Program-made: the position numbers and the translations under genes
Shown: positions 1 to 9,889 of the stretch, piece after piece
Numbering within the stretch: position 1 is the first letter of the stretch
Layout: each line of letters starts with the position of its first letter
The notes under the pieces: model-generated
What the model was told of the DNA's origin: nothing
Databases searched by the model: none
Seen by the model: only the letters and a program-made list of their open reading frames with translations
Assembly: GCA_051530055.1 (NCBI GenBank)
Contig: CM121342.1
Location: 7,192,001-7,256,000, forward strand
Direction: 5' to 3'
DNA: 64,000 nt
Source of the DNA: Neoechinorhynchus agilis
Taxonomy: Eukaryota; Acanthocephala

Positions 1-3000
1 GCCAATGTGGCAAGTTCTCAAATGCAAACAGAGGGGATCAAAAAGCAACCTTGCAGTTAAAATATTAAAGAACGCCATTGGGGACTTCGACATGGATGAT
101 TGCGAATTCAAGATGTTTAATGCCATAAAAGAGGCTGATGGAGAACGAGCTAATATCGCAGTGTCCCTCGAAATGTTTAAGTAATGCAGTAGTTCGTGCA
201 TGATTCTTGAACACTACGAAATGGTAAACACATTTGGACCAACGCCAAAAAATCGGTTGTTTTCCTTGGTATAACCAAATGTTGCAAGCATTAGAGAAGC
301 TAAAAGATCTTCATGGAGATCTCAAGCAAGGAAATATTATGATGGCCAATTGTCTAGGTAAACTCGAACAATTCAAACTCATTGATTTTTGTCTTGAAGT
401 ACAACCGAAACCAAGAGTCTCTTTATGGATACCTCCAAACTTCGTACTATCGAGCTCCGGAAATGATCGTGAGTTTACCCATCGCTAAATCAATCGACAT
501 GAGGAGCCTTGGTTGCACTATCGGGGAACTCGCGGTTGTGAGGCCAATGTGGAAAGTTCCCAAATGCAAACAGAGGGGATCAAAAAGCAACCTTGCAGTT
601 AAAATATTAAAGAACGCCATTGGGACTTCGACATGGATGATTGCGAATTCAAGATATTTAATGCCATAAAAGAGGCTGATGGAGAACGAGCTAATATCGC
701 AGTGTCCCTCGAAATGTTTAAGTAATGCAGTCATCCGTGCATGATTCTTGAACACTACGAAATGGTAAACACATTTGGACCGACGCCAAAAAATCGGTTG
801 TTTTCCTTGGTATAACCAAATGTTGCAAGCATTAGAGAAGCTAAAAGATCTTCATGGAGATCTCAAGCTAGGAAATATTATGATGGTCAATTTTCTAGGT
901 AAACCTGAACAATTCAAACTCATTGATTTTGGTCTTGAAGTACAACTTCGAAACCAAGAGTCTCTTTATGGATACCTCCAAACATCGTACTATCGAGCTC
1001 CGGAAATGATCGTGAGTTTACCCATCGCTAAATCAATCGACATGAAGAGCCTTGGTTGCACTATCGGGGAACTCGCGGTTGTGAGGCCAATGTGGCAATT
1101 TCTCAAATGCAAACAGAGGGTATCAAAAGGCAACCTTGCAGTTAAAATATTAAAGAACGCCATTGGGACTTCGATGATGATTGCGAATTCAAGATATTTA
1201 ATGCCATAAAAGAGGCTGATGGAGAACGAGCTAATATCGCAGTGTCCCTCGAAATGCTTTCAAGTAATGCAGTAGTTCGTGCATGATTCTTGAACACTAC
1301 GAAATGGTAAACACATTTGGACCAACGCCAAAAAATCGGTTGTTTTCCTTGGTATAACCAAATGTTGCGAGCATTAGAGAAGCAAAAGATCTGAATATCA
1401 TTCTCAAGCTAGGAAATATTATGATGGTCAATTTTCTAGGTAAACATGAACAATTCAAACTCATTGATTTTGGTCTTGAAGTACAACTTCGAAACCAAGA
1501 GTCTCTTTATGGATACCTAAAAACTTCGTACTATCGAGCTCAGGAAATGATCGTGAGTTTACCCATCGCTAAATCAATCGACATGAAGAGCCTTGGTTGC
1601 ACTATCGGGGAACTCGCGGTTGTGAGGCCAATGTGGCAAGTTCTCGAATGCAAACAGAGGGGATCAAAAAGCAACCTTGCAGTTAAAATATTAAAGTACG
1701 ATATTGGGGACTTCGACATGGATGATTGCGAATTCAAGATATTTAATGCCATAAAAGAGGCTGATGGAGAACGAGCTAATATCGCAGTGTCCCTCGAAAT
1801 GTTTAAGTAATGCAGTTGTCCGTGCATGATTCTTGAACACTACGAAATGGTAAACATATTTGGACCAACGCCAAAAAATCGGTTGTTTTCCTTGGTATAA
1901 CCAAATGTTGCAAGCATTAGAGAAGCTAAAAGATCTTCATGCAGATCTCAAGCTATCAAATATTATGATGGCCAATTGTCTAGGTAAACCTGAACAATTC
2001 AAACTCATTGATTTTGGTCTTGAAGTACAACTTCGAAAACAAGAGTCTCTCTATGGATACCTCCAAACTTCGTACTATCGAGCTCCAGAAATGATCGTGG
2101 GTTTACCCATCGCTAAATCAATCGACATGAAGAGCCTTGATCGCACTATCGGGGGAACTCGCGGTTGTGAGGCCAATGTGGCAAGTTCTCAAATGCAAAC
2201 AGAGGGGATCAAAAAGCAACCTTGCAGTTAAAATATTAAAGTACGCGATTGGGGACTTCGACATGGATGATTGCGAATTCAAGATGTTTAATGCCATAAA
2301 AGAGGCTGATGGAGAACGAGCTAATATCGCAGTGTCCCTCGAAATGTTTAAGTAATGCAGTCATCCGTGCATGATTCTTGAACACTACGAAATGGTAAAC
2401 ACATTTGGACCAAGGCCAAACAATCGGTTTTTTTCCCTGGTATAACCAAATGTTGCAAGCATTAGAGAAGCTAAAAGATCTTCATGGAGATCTCAAGCTA
2501 GGAAATATTATGATGGTCAATTTTCTAGGTAAACCTGAACAATTCAAACTCATTGATTTTGGTCTTGAAGTACAACTTCGAAACCAAGAGTCTCTTATGG
2601 ATACCTCCAAACATCGTACTATCGAGCTCCGTGTGATCGTGAGTTTACCCATCGCTAAATCAATCGACATGAAGAGCCTTGGTTGCACTATCGGGGAACT
2701 CGCGGTTGTGAGGCCAATGTGGAAAGTTCTCAAATGCAAACAGAGGGGATCAAAAAGCAACCTTGCAGTTAAAATATTAAAGAACGCCATTGGGGACTTC
2801 GACATGGATGATTGCGAATTCAAGATGTTTAATGCCATAAAAGAGGCTGATGGAGAACGAGCTAATATCGCAGTGTCCCTCGAAATCTTTAAGTAATGCA
2901 GTCATCCGTGCATGATTCTTGAACACTACGAAATGGTAAACACATTTGGACCAACGCCAAAAAATCGGTTGTTTTCCTTGGTATAACCAAATGTTGCAAG

Positions 3001-4886
3001 CATTAGAGAAGCTAAAAGATCTTCATGCAGATCTCAAGCTAGGAAATATTATGATGGTCAATTGTCTAGGTAAACCTGAACAATTCAAACTCATTGATTT
3101 TGGTCTTGAAGTACAACTTCGAAACCAAGAGTCTCTTTATGGATACCTCCAAACTTCGTACTATCGAGCTCCGGAAATGATCGTGGGTTTACCCATCGCT
3201 AAATCAATCGACATGAAGAGCCTTGGTAGCACTATCGGAACCTTTGGTTGTGAGGCCAATGTGGCAAGTTCTCAAATGCAAACAGAGGGGATCAAAAAGC
3301 AACCTTGCAGTTAAAATATTAAAGAACGCCATTGGGGACTTCGACATGGATGATTGCGAATTCAAGATGTTTAATGCCATAAAAGAAGCTGATGGAGAAC
3401 GAGCTAATATCGCAGTGTCCCTCGAAATGTTTAAGTAATGCAGTCATCCGTGCATGATTCTTGAACACTACGAAATGGTAAACATATTTGGACCAACGCC
3501 AAAAAATCGGTTGTTTTCCTTGGTATAACCAAATGTTGCAAGCATTAGAGAAGCTAAAAGATCTTCATGGAGATCTCAAGCAAGGAAATATTATGATGGC
3601 CAATTGTCTAGGTAAACCTGAACAATTCAAACTCATTGATTTTTGTCTTGAAGTACAACTTCGAAACCAAGAGTCTCTTTATGGATACCTCCAAACTTCG
3701 TACTATCGAGCTCCGGAAATGATCGTGAGTTTACCCATCGCTAAATCAATCGACATGAAGAACCTTGGTTGCACTATCGGGGAACTCGCGGTTGTGAGGC
3801 CAATGTGGCAAGTTCTCAAATGCAAACAGAAGGGATCAAAAAGCAACCTTGCAGTTAAAATATTAAAGTACGCCATTGGGGACTTCGACATGGATGATTG
3901 CGAATTCAAGATATTTAATGCCATAAAAGAGGCTGATGGAGAACGAGCTAATATCGCAGTGTCCCTCGAAATGTTTAAGTAATGTAGTAGTTCGTGCATG
4001 ATTCTTGAACACTACGAATGGTAAACACATTTGGACCAACGCCAAAAAATCGGTTGTTTTCCTTGGTATAACCAAATGTTGCAAGCATTAGAGAAGCTAA
4101 AAGATCTTCATGGAGATCTCAAGCTAGGAAATATTATGATAGCCAATTGTCTAGGTAAACCTGAACAATTCAAACTCATTGATTTTGGTCTTGAAGTACA
4201 ACTTCGAAACCAAGAGTCGCTTTATGGATACCTCCAAACTTCGTACTATCGAGCTCAGGAAATGATCGTGAGTTTACCCATCGCAAAATCAATCGACATG
4301 AAGAGCCTTGGTTGCACTATCGGGGAACTCGCGATTGTGAGGCCAATGTGGAAAGTTCTCAAATGCAAACAGAGGGGATCAAAAAGCAACCTTGCAGTTA
4401 AAATATTAAAGAACGCCATTGGGGACTTCGACATGGATGATTGCGAATTCAAGATGTTTAATGCCATAAAAGAGGCTGATGGAGAACGAGCTAATATCGC
4501 AGTGTCCCTCGAAATGTTTAAGTAATGCAGTAGTCCGTGCATGATTCTTGAACACTACGAAATGGTAAACATATTTGGACCAAGGCCAAAAAATCGGTTG
4601 TTTTCCTTGGTATAACCAAATGTTGCAAGCATACGGAAGCTAAAAGATCTTCATGGAGATCTCAAGCTAGGAAATATTATGATGGCCAATTGTCTAGGTA
4701 AACCTGAACAATTCAAACTCATTGATTTTGGTCTTGAAGTACAACTTCGAAACCAAGAGTCTCTTTATGGATACCTCCAAACTTCGTACTATCGAGCTCC
4801 GGAAATGATCGTGAGTTTACCCATCGCTAAATCAATCGACATGAAGAGCCTTATTTGCACTATCGGGGAACTCGCGATCGGGGAAC
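1..4886 (+). repeat. 542-bp tandem array of a kinase-gene slice
   Basis: A landmark (tttggaccaa) recurs at about 234, 775, 1317, 1860, 2405, 2946, 3488, 4031 and 4575, with spacings of 541-545 bases. The join is the same each time: the subdomain IX stretch ending VRPMW runs directly into the N-lobe stretch VLKCKQRGSKSN. So the unit is the slice from the N-lobe start through subdomain IX, duplicated head to tail. The array enters from beyond the left edge and ends where the last unit carries an 18-base local duplication (GELAI/GELAV) and continues into native sequence. Units differ by scattered substitutions and 1-9 base indels. Confidence 0.93.
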
Positions 4887-5406
4887 TCGCGGTTGGGAGG
4901 CCAATGTTTCCAGGGAGTGACGATTATGAAACACTGGTTAGAATAACGATAACAAGAGGTGTTATCCCGAATGCGGTCCTTTATAATGGAGTACGGACAT
5001 TGCTATACCATAATAGGACAATCAACGGAGATGGATGGGTGCTGAAATCTCCATTAGAAAGGGGAATCTTTCCGCCGAACAACAGTGCGCTGCATCCACC
5101 GTTAGTGTCTTTGGCTCAGAAGATCCGCAAAACACCAGCAAGTTTTTGGCAATGCTGGGTCACCTGCTTGAACTTATCCCCGAGAGTCGAGTTGATCCCA
5201 CGGTCGGCATCAAACAAAAATGGAGACGTCGCTCAAGTTTCGGGATAACGAGCGGCGATCATTTTCGTATTTTCTACGAAGAAAAGAATCAGTATGATTT
5301 TGTGGAGGTGAGCATTAACGGAAAAGGTAAATATTCGGAAACGTTGTTAGCAACAAAATATTTGGTGTTTAGGGCGAAAACGTTCCTTATCCTACAAAAA
5401 CGATAA
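4575..5406 (+). pseudogene. Last kinase unit with native C-lobe
   Basis: This unit does not jump back to the N-lobe. After GELAVGRPMF it reads PGSDDYETLVRITITRGV and onward, which matches the HIPK/DYRK stretch after subdomain IX ([22 protein letters not shown] type). Near 5060 the kinase-like reading moves to another frame. There a terminal subdomain XI stretch (LLELIPESRVDPTVGIKQ) matches the usual LL.IDPE.RITP..AL.HP pattern and continues to a stop at 5404-5406. It is the only C-lobe end in the array, so it marks the right border of the original gene. I see no GT-AG pair that would explain the frame change as an intron. Confidence 0.75.
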
Positions 5407-5800
5407 TGTGTTCATCCAAATATTTATTCCGAAACGTCAACATTTTGTTTTTATCGAATACTTGAAACCACTCTTTTCAATCTAAACTTAGAAAAACATT
5501 GTATCAAAAATGAAGTTTGTTAACGATTTAAGAGACAATCTATTACCCAATTCCCAAACAGTCGAAGTAAAAATTATTTCAATAATGTTTTTATTTCGCA
5601 GAAAAATTGAAGTAATTTATTTTCTTACACTGACTTTGATTAATTTGCTGAATTTTCGAAACCCCAGCTGCATTCGAAAAAAATTGAGGATGTCTTAAAA
5701 ATTTGAGAAATAATCAAAATTGTAAATTTCAAGAATACTTCGTTCTGTGAATTCGCCATTCTACACAACACATATCTTTTATTTCTAAGAACCAAACCTA
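5407..5800. other. AT-rich spacer, no gene seen
   Basis: Downstream of the kinase remnant. Only short chance reading frames (62 codons at 5510-5698) without recognisable composition or motifs. No repeat was noticed except the start of the fold-back at 5801. Confidence 0.5.
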
Positions 5801-5867
5801 ACAAGGCGGAAAAATTGAAGAAACTTATTTGTTCCGATATTTCAGAAGTTTTTCGATGAGGAAAAGC
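5801..5867 (+). repeat. Third partial copy, opposite orientation, forming a local fold-back
   Basis: The stretch gcggaaaaattgaagaaac and what follows repeats, in plus orientation, the AEKLKQFI-SDIS coding segment found on the minus strand at about 5910-5960. Together they make a short imperfect inverted repeat with its centre near 5860-5870. Confidence 0.6.
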
Positions 5868-6127
5868 TTACTTGTAATTTGCTAAAGGAAAACCCATGAC
5901 AAAGGCATAAGATTGTCCAGAAATATCGGATTTTATAAATTGCTTCAATTTTTCTGCCATATCAAAACAGTAGAAATATTTCTCAATGGTGTTTTTTGTG
6001 GCTTTGCTTCCATAAGGCACAAAAGTCACCCAAAAATTCATTTTATTTCCTTCATCAAAATGCGTGAAATTTAGAAGAGCGGTTTAGAATTTATTGGCAT
6101 ATGGCGAAAAGTGAAAAATTCGATGGT
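5868..6127 (-). pseudogene. Broken copy of an unrecognised conserved coding segment (left copy)
   Basis: On the minus strand this reads about 66 open codons ending ...SYAFVMGFPLANYK-stop, including FDMAEKLKQFIKSDISG and a stretch VTFVPYGSKATKNTIEK. Upstream of LLNFTHF a TAA interrupts the frame. The sequence just before 6127 on this strand is tttcaatag, which resembles the splice acceptors of the bL17m gene in this window, so it could be an old last exon. The paralogue at 8193-8415 has the same protein with conservative changes but lacks a stretch of about 13 residues (after VPY). I do not recognise the family. The hydrophobic pattern FWVTFVP...YAFV is faintly RRM-like, which is speculation. 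Confidence 0.5.
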
Positions 6128-6256
6128 CTATTGAAACTTAACAAAAAAATTCCTTCGTCGAATTTGAATCAAACGTTGATATAAGAAGCCTTTCAGAGAT
6201 TTTTTATATGAACAAAAATAATTGTATTCAATGTTTCGTCATCTACGTGGAATTTC

Positions 6257-6949
6257 TTCAGAATTGTTTACCCAAATACTAAAAAAATTCTGAGGGCCCA
6301 CGTAGAGGAGCTTAATCTTGATCCGAACCAAACCTTACAGATTCAATTTTTTGGTTTACAAGGCGGCGCGAAACTACTGAGGGATTTTGAGATCATATGT
6401 CAATTGGAGACTATCCATTACTTCGTGTCTTTATCCTAATAAATCCAGCTCGAGAATAAGATTTTCTAGAAATCTATAAGGGTGCTTTGCACCGATTTCC
6501 CATTCTCCATCTTTCGACGCCAACATAATATCTATCTTCGAGATATTGATTAAGATCATTCGCCGGAGTAATTTTCTTTTTCTTTGGTAAGGGGATGTCT
6601 GCTGATCAACAAAAAAGAGTTTACCTGTTATTTTAAAATAAAATGAAACAAATTGACACTCCCTTTCCCGCGATAAAAGACTAGTTAATTTCCTTTTTAT
6701 TACCAATAGTATTAAGCAAAACAATATTTTACAAATAGCAGAGTAATACTGTCAAATATTCTTATTCTAATAATAAGATCCTACTAATTTTAGAAATAAC
6801 ACCATCGATCGGTAAACATATTATCCTCTACGAGGTCGCAAAAGATTTGATATCGCAGACATTAGTAAGAATGATCGACAGGGAGAGGCGAAGGTTAGTT
6901 GTGGACAATTGTTAAAGCTTTGTTATTTCAATTTTTGTCGCATATCAAT
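6257..6949. other. Spacer inside the inverted repeat, no gene recognised
   Basis: AT-rich. A 97-codon minus-strand frame at 6431-6724 has no match I can name and no supporting context, so it is left uncalled. Confidence 0.4.
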
Positions 6950-7620
6950 ACAAATCGCTTCAACCGCTCTGCTCTGCAAACCCCATCTTCAAGAACATTT
7001 CCCAAGAATCTCCACACGTTGACGCAAGTTTCCTGCAATCTCTGTAACACTTTTCGCATGTTGGCTAAATGCTCCTAGCATCCTTCCTTACTAAGACGAT
7101 TGGGGTCAACCATTCGACTTCTCTGTTATATTCACGCTTTCCAAAATTTCCCGTTCCACCAATCTTTGAATCTCTCGTTTACCCAGGTCTTGCAATACAT
7201 AGGGTATTCGTCTCGCTGGACATCGTATCGGGTTAGCTTCACGCGATAAGCGTAATTTCACCTTAATATCCTTCATTGCAACCGTATCTCCCTCGGATAA
7301 ATTTGTCAAATCCTCCCAAATGCTTCCAGCTTCTTTCTCCAAATCCATTCTCCTGGCATAAACCTGAGACGGTACTTTGATTTTGAAGGCTCCCGGAAAC
7401 GGCAATCCAAATGAACATATCGTGGTGTGATTGGCCACTGTCACTTCTAATTTTCTCGATTTATCATTTCGCTAAACATTCGCTTCACAGCTTCTTAACG
7501 TGTCAACCTTTACCCCTCCATATACTTTCGCTTCACGTTTAGGTAGTGCCTTCGCACTCTCGCGTATGCGTTTAACTGGCAATAATCTTGCCTTTGTTCT
7601 CTACGGCATCTTCCACGAAG
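6950..7620 (-). mobile_element. Fossil LTR retrotransposon fragment, Ty3/gypsy-like pol
   Basis: The minus strand carries a stretch at 7106-7444 with PARRIPYVL, KREIQRLVEREILESVN and STEKSNG-like residues. This is the familiar lead-in to the reverse transcriptase of Ty3/gypsy elements (C-RRIPYAL...EIQRLV.EGILEPV..SEWS). Sequence on both sides may belong to the same copy. It is a broken internal fragment. I see no long terminal repeats or target duplications that I could assign to it, and it looks old. Confidence 0.6.
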
Positions 7621-7698
7621 AAATACTTAAAAATTACGATCCGATTAATAGGTTTTAGACCTTATTTAACAAATGAAAATCCGTAACTCTTTTTATGT

Positions 7699-7728
7699 CG
7701 AGCGGCGAATCGCGAGGTTCGCCGCTCG
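7699..7728. repeat. Perfect GC-rich hairpin
   Basis: CGAGCGGCGAA and TTCGCCGCTCG form an 11-bp perfect stem around an 8-base loop. It stands out in AT-rich surroundings. Function unknown. Confidence 0.85.
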
Positions 7729-8062
7729 GAGAAATAGCCGATTAAATTGAGCGAAGGTGAAATTGTGGACCACGAGAACCATATTATCAGAAATCAGACC
7801 CCGCTTCTCCGTAATGGGAAAAACTGAAGTAGGCTAATAATATCTTGCAAAGCTGTGATGGTTTGGACCTCAGGAATTCTTCGCGGTTACGATTGGGGAC
7901 AGGTCTGTTGCTTTATTACAAATCCTCAACGGTGATCCAGAATCAACGGAGACTGGAACTCCGCTGACTGCTGCAATCGTCATTCTTAATCATCATTTCA
8001 AATCCTAGTTTTGCCATGGACGGTGCCTTCTAAACCAAAAAGTGAATCTGTGAGTTTTGGTT
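7729..8062. other. Unassigned spacer
   Basis: No gene or repeat recognised between the GC hairpin and the right arm of the inverted repeat. Confidence 0.4.
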
Positions 8063-8192
8063 GAAATTCCGCGTAGATGACGAAACAATGAATAAAATTA
8101 CTTTTATTCATATAAAAAATCTCTATAAAGCTTCTTATATGAACGTTTGATTCAAATTTGACCCAGGAGAATTTTTTTTAAGTTTCAATAGA

Positions 8193-8415
8193 CCATTGAA
8201 TTTTTCACTTTTTGCGATATGCTGATAAATTCATAATCGCCCTTCTAAATTTTACGCATTTTCATGATGGAAACAAAACGAATTTTCGGGTAATTTTTGC
8301 GCCATATTTCTACTGTTTTGATATGGCAGAAAAATTGAAGCAATTTATATGGTCCGATATTTCTGCACAATCTTGTGCCTTTGTCAAGAGTTTTTCTTTA
8401 GGAAATTACAAGTAA
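8193..8415 (+). pseudogene. Broken copy of the unrecognised conserved coding segment (right copy)
   Basis: Open from about 8212 to the TAA at 8413-8415, reading LLNFTHFHDGNKTNF, then FYCFDMAEKLKQFIWSDIS and ending FSLGNYK. A TGA lies upstream at about 8198-8200, just after the acceptor-like tttcaatag. Compared with the left copy it lacks the GSKATKNTIEK block, yet most differences elsewhere are single conservative residue changes. That suggests both derive from a once-functional coding exon. Confidence 0.5.
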
Positions 8416-8434
8416 GCTTACTAACAAACAAACT

Positions 8435-8667
8435 GATGACAAACCCGAACTGGAACGCTGGTGGAATGAGACAGCCGAAGTGATTCGTAGTGAAGCAAAA
8501 AAAACTAGGAATGACATCGAGGAAACCTAAACCCCAAAACAAAGAGGCATGGAGGTGGAATCAAGTCGTCAAGGACGCAATAAATCTAAAGAAGTCAGTC
8601 AGGAAAAGATTGGATTTTGACGCTTCGGCCTCGAATGCAGACGCTTACAAACAGGCTAAAAGGAAGG
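8435..8667 (+). mobile_element. RTE-type LINE fragment (endonuclease-RT linker)
   Basis: Translation gives ELERWWNETAEVIRSEAKKT, then after a frame change GMTSRKPKPQNKEAWRWNQ, VVKDAINLKKSVRK and NADAYKQAKRK. This is the order seen between endonuclease and reverse transcriptase in RTE elements (W...A..IR..A...LG...G....E.WWWN..V...I..KK..). The copy is cut by the assembly gap on its right, and its 5' side starts about 20 bases past the inverted-repeat arm. Confidence 0.7.
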
Positions 8668-8690
8668 NNNNNNNNNNNNNNNNNNNNNNN
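8668..8690. other. Assembly gap (23 N)
   Basis: Run of N. It separates an RTE fragment from an open frame that reads straight out of the gap, so the true distance and the missing 5' exon of the next gene are unknown. Confidence 1.
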
Positions 8691-8692
8691 TT

Positions 8693-9856
8693 ATTCTGTC
8701 CCTTGAAAAAATCAAGTACAGATTGCAGGTAATTCTCAAACGTGATGACAAGACTTCAAAAGTGGACCCTCAAATCGAAGCGGAAAAGATAAAATTAGAA
8801 AATGAGAAACGAGCGAACGACGAGTCCCAAGAGTACGAGGCAAAAAAAGCAAAGCTGTTAAAAAGATTGCCTAAAATAATTTTTAAGCCGACGATGCCTT
8901 CCAATCTCTCTAAAACGGATGAAGCTTCCAAAAGTGAAATGGATGCCTCTTCGCAAATCAACGGTGAAGTTGAACAAAAAGCACCAACCGAATCCGGCAA
9001 AACTGCCGTTTATATGGGCGAAGGGCGTTGGATTGAACGATACTCTACGGCTGTTTCAGGTTCACTAAAGTCCCTGCGTAAAAGACTGCATTGCGGATTG
9101 AACGAACAGTTTGCCGTGACCAACACTGCGTGGGTCCGTCAAATCCTTGCGAAGATTATCTTAAGAAACACAACCAAAGCTGAAATTGAAGAATCTGGGA
9201 TTGTAGAAGTTATAGAAAAAATGGCCAAAAATGAAAGTGATGAAGCCACAAGTAAAATTATTAAAGAAGTCCTGATAAAACTAAAGCAATTGTGTCGAAA
9301 AGCAGAAAAGAAAAAGGAATGCGATTTTACTAAAGATGCGACCAAATCTCGAAAGCGGAAATTAATTCATCCAGATGATTTCTTTGTCCGAGAAGCAAAA
9401 GTACATTCAGAAAAGAAGCCGCGGTCAACAAATGATAAAAGTTCTTCGAACAAAAGAACTAAGAAATCTAGAGAAAAGATTGAAGTGAATGCAGAAATGA
9501 GCATGGAGCAACTCTGCGCCGTGCTGCGGAGAAACCTCGAGGAAGATTCGACGGTAAAGAACCAAGCGCTGGCAATACGAATATTTAAAGCCATGGCCCA
9601 GAAAAACATCACGCAAGATGATATCCGGGATAATCAGCTTGGAAAACTTCTTCACGATGTTAAATTCAACATTAATAACGGACGCCATAGTAACCGAATC
9701 GATAAAATTACAATTAAAATGAGGGCTGCATTTCCGATGCGTGGGCGGAATTCCGTAGCGATGATGGCTACTGCGAGTTGTAACTCGCGGACGGAACCGC
9801 GGAAACGATCGGCTCCTGTGGACGAGGAAATCGACAGGAAAAGGAAAGCTTCTTAG
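8693..9856 (+). CDS. Lysine-rich nuclear protein with two TFIIS N-terminal-like domains (5' end missing)
   Basis: The frame is open from the gap (first visible residues ILSLEKIKYRLQ) for about 387 codons to TAG at 9854-9856; no start is visible. It begins with a charged, probably coiled stretch (residues 1-60). About residues 125-205 resemble the TFIIS N-terminal/LEDGF IBD helical bundle: ILAKIILRNTTKAEIEESG, IVEVIEKMAKNES and KEVLIKLKQL follow the L..L....T...L.ESGIG..V..L.KHES...A..L...WK pattern. About residues 270-345 repeat it (RIFKAMAQKNITQDDIRDNQ, LGKLLHDVKFN). Basic stretches such as KSRKRKL and SNKRTKKSREK look like nuclear signals. Such domains bind short motifs in transcription-elongation and chromatin proteins. 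That homology is inferred by eye and the exact family is not resolved. Confidence 0.6.
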   Translation: MLSLEKIKYRLQVILKRDDKTSKVDPQIEAEKIKLENEKRANDESQEYEAKKAKLLKRLPKIIFKPTMPSNLSKTDEASKSEMDASSQINGEVEQKAPTESGKTAVYMGEGRWIERYSTAVSGSLKSLRKRLHCGLNEQFAVTNTAWVRQILAKIILRNTTKAEIEESGIVEVIEKMAKNESDEATSKIIKEVLIKLKQLCRKAEKKKECDFTKDATKSRKRKLIHPDDFFVREAKVHSEKKPRSTNDKSSSNKRTKKSREKIEVNAEMSMEQLCAVLRRNLEEDSTVKNQALAIRIFKAMAQKNITQDDIRDNQLGKLLHDVKFNINNGRHSNRIDKITIKMRAAFPMRGRNSVAMMATASCNSRTEPRKRSAPVDEEIDRKRKAS

Positions 9857-9876
9857 GCATTGAATGCAGAAAATTC

Positions 9877-9882
9877 AATAAA
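9877..9882 (+). promoter_or_regulatory. Poly(A) signal AATAAA
   Basis: Lies 21 bases after the stop codon of the TFIIS-like gene, in a fitting place for 3' end formation. Confidence 0.55.
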
Positions 9883-9889
9883 ATTAAGA

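Larger units (their letters stand above)
1..5406 (+). pseudogene. HIPK/DYRK-like protein kinase, internally amplified and broken
   Basis: Seen: repeated kinase motifs in two pieces per unit. The N-lobe piece has the VAIK-type lysine (NLAVKILK) and a hinge-like stretch (MILEHYEMVNTF). The C-lobe piece has a catalytic loop (HGDLKLGNIM, with HADLK in units near 1.9 and 3.0 kb), a DFG (LIDFGLE, DFC in the units at 234 and 3488), an APE stretch (SYYRAPEM) and SIDMKSLGCTIGELA. Known: HADLKPENIM, SRYYRAPE and AIDMWSLGC are the HIPK/DYRK forms of these motifs. The W of DMWSLG is K in all readable units. Every unit shares an in-frame TAA after VSLEMFK, a frame change before YNQMLQALEKL, and lacks about three residues before the catalytic loop. 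No unit can make a kinase. The original N-terminus must lie left of the window. Confidence 0.85.
5864..8419. repeat. Inverted repeat, arms about 360-390 bp, 1.8 kb apart
   Basis: The arm at 5864-6256 matches the reverse complement of 8063-8419 along its length, from aagcttacttgtaattt at one end to the stretch gaaattcc.cgtagatgacg at the other, with small indels. Both arms contain the conserved coding segment annotated separately and a flank that reads ttcatataaaaaatctct. Between the arms lie a fossil LTR-element fragment and unassigned DNA. It could be two insertions of one mobile element in opposite orientation, or an inverted segmental duplication. Confidence 0.8.

Noticed and set aside
182-190. 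A 9-base intron (gtaatgcag) that would remove the kinase stop in every unit
   Set aside because: It keeps the frame and has gt and ag, but is far below any credible intron size for this genome (41 and 48 bases seen), and the unit has other defects.
447-4542. Minus-strand frames across the kinase array
   Set aside because: Shadows of the repeated plus-strand kinase sequence with no motif of their own.
180-4560. Reading TAA as an amino acid (alternative code) because the stop after VSLEMFK is in frame in all kinase units
   Set aside because: The innexin and bL17m genes end normally and use no internal TAA, and the same units also carry a frame change elsewhere.
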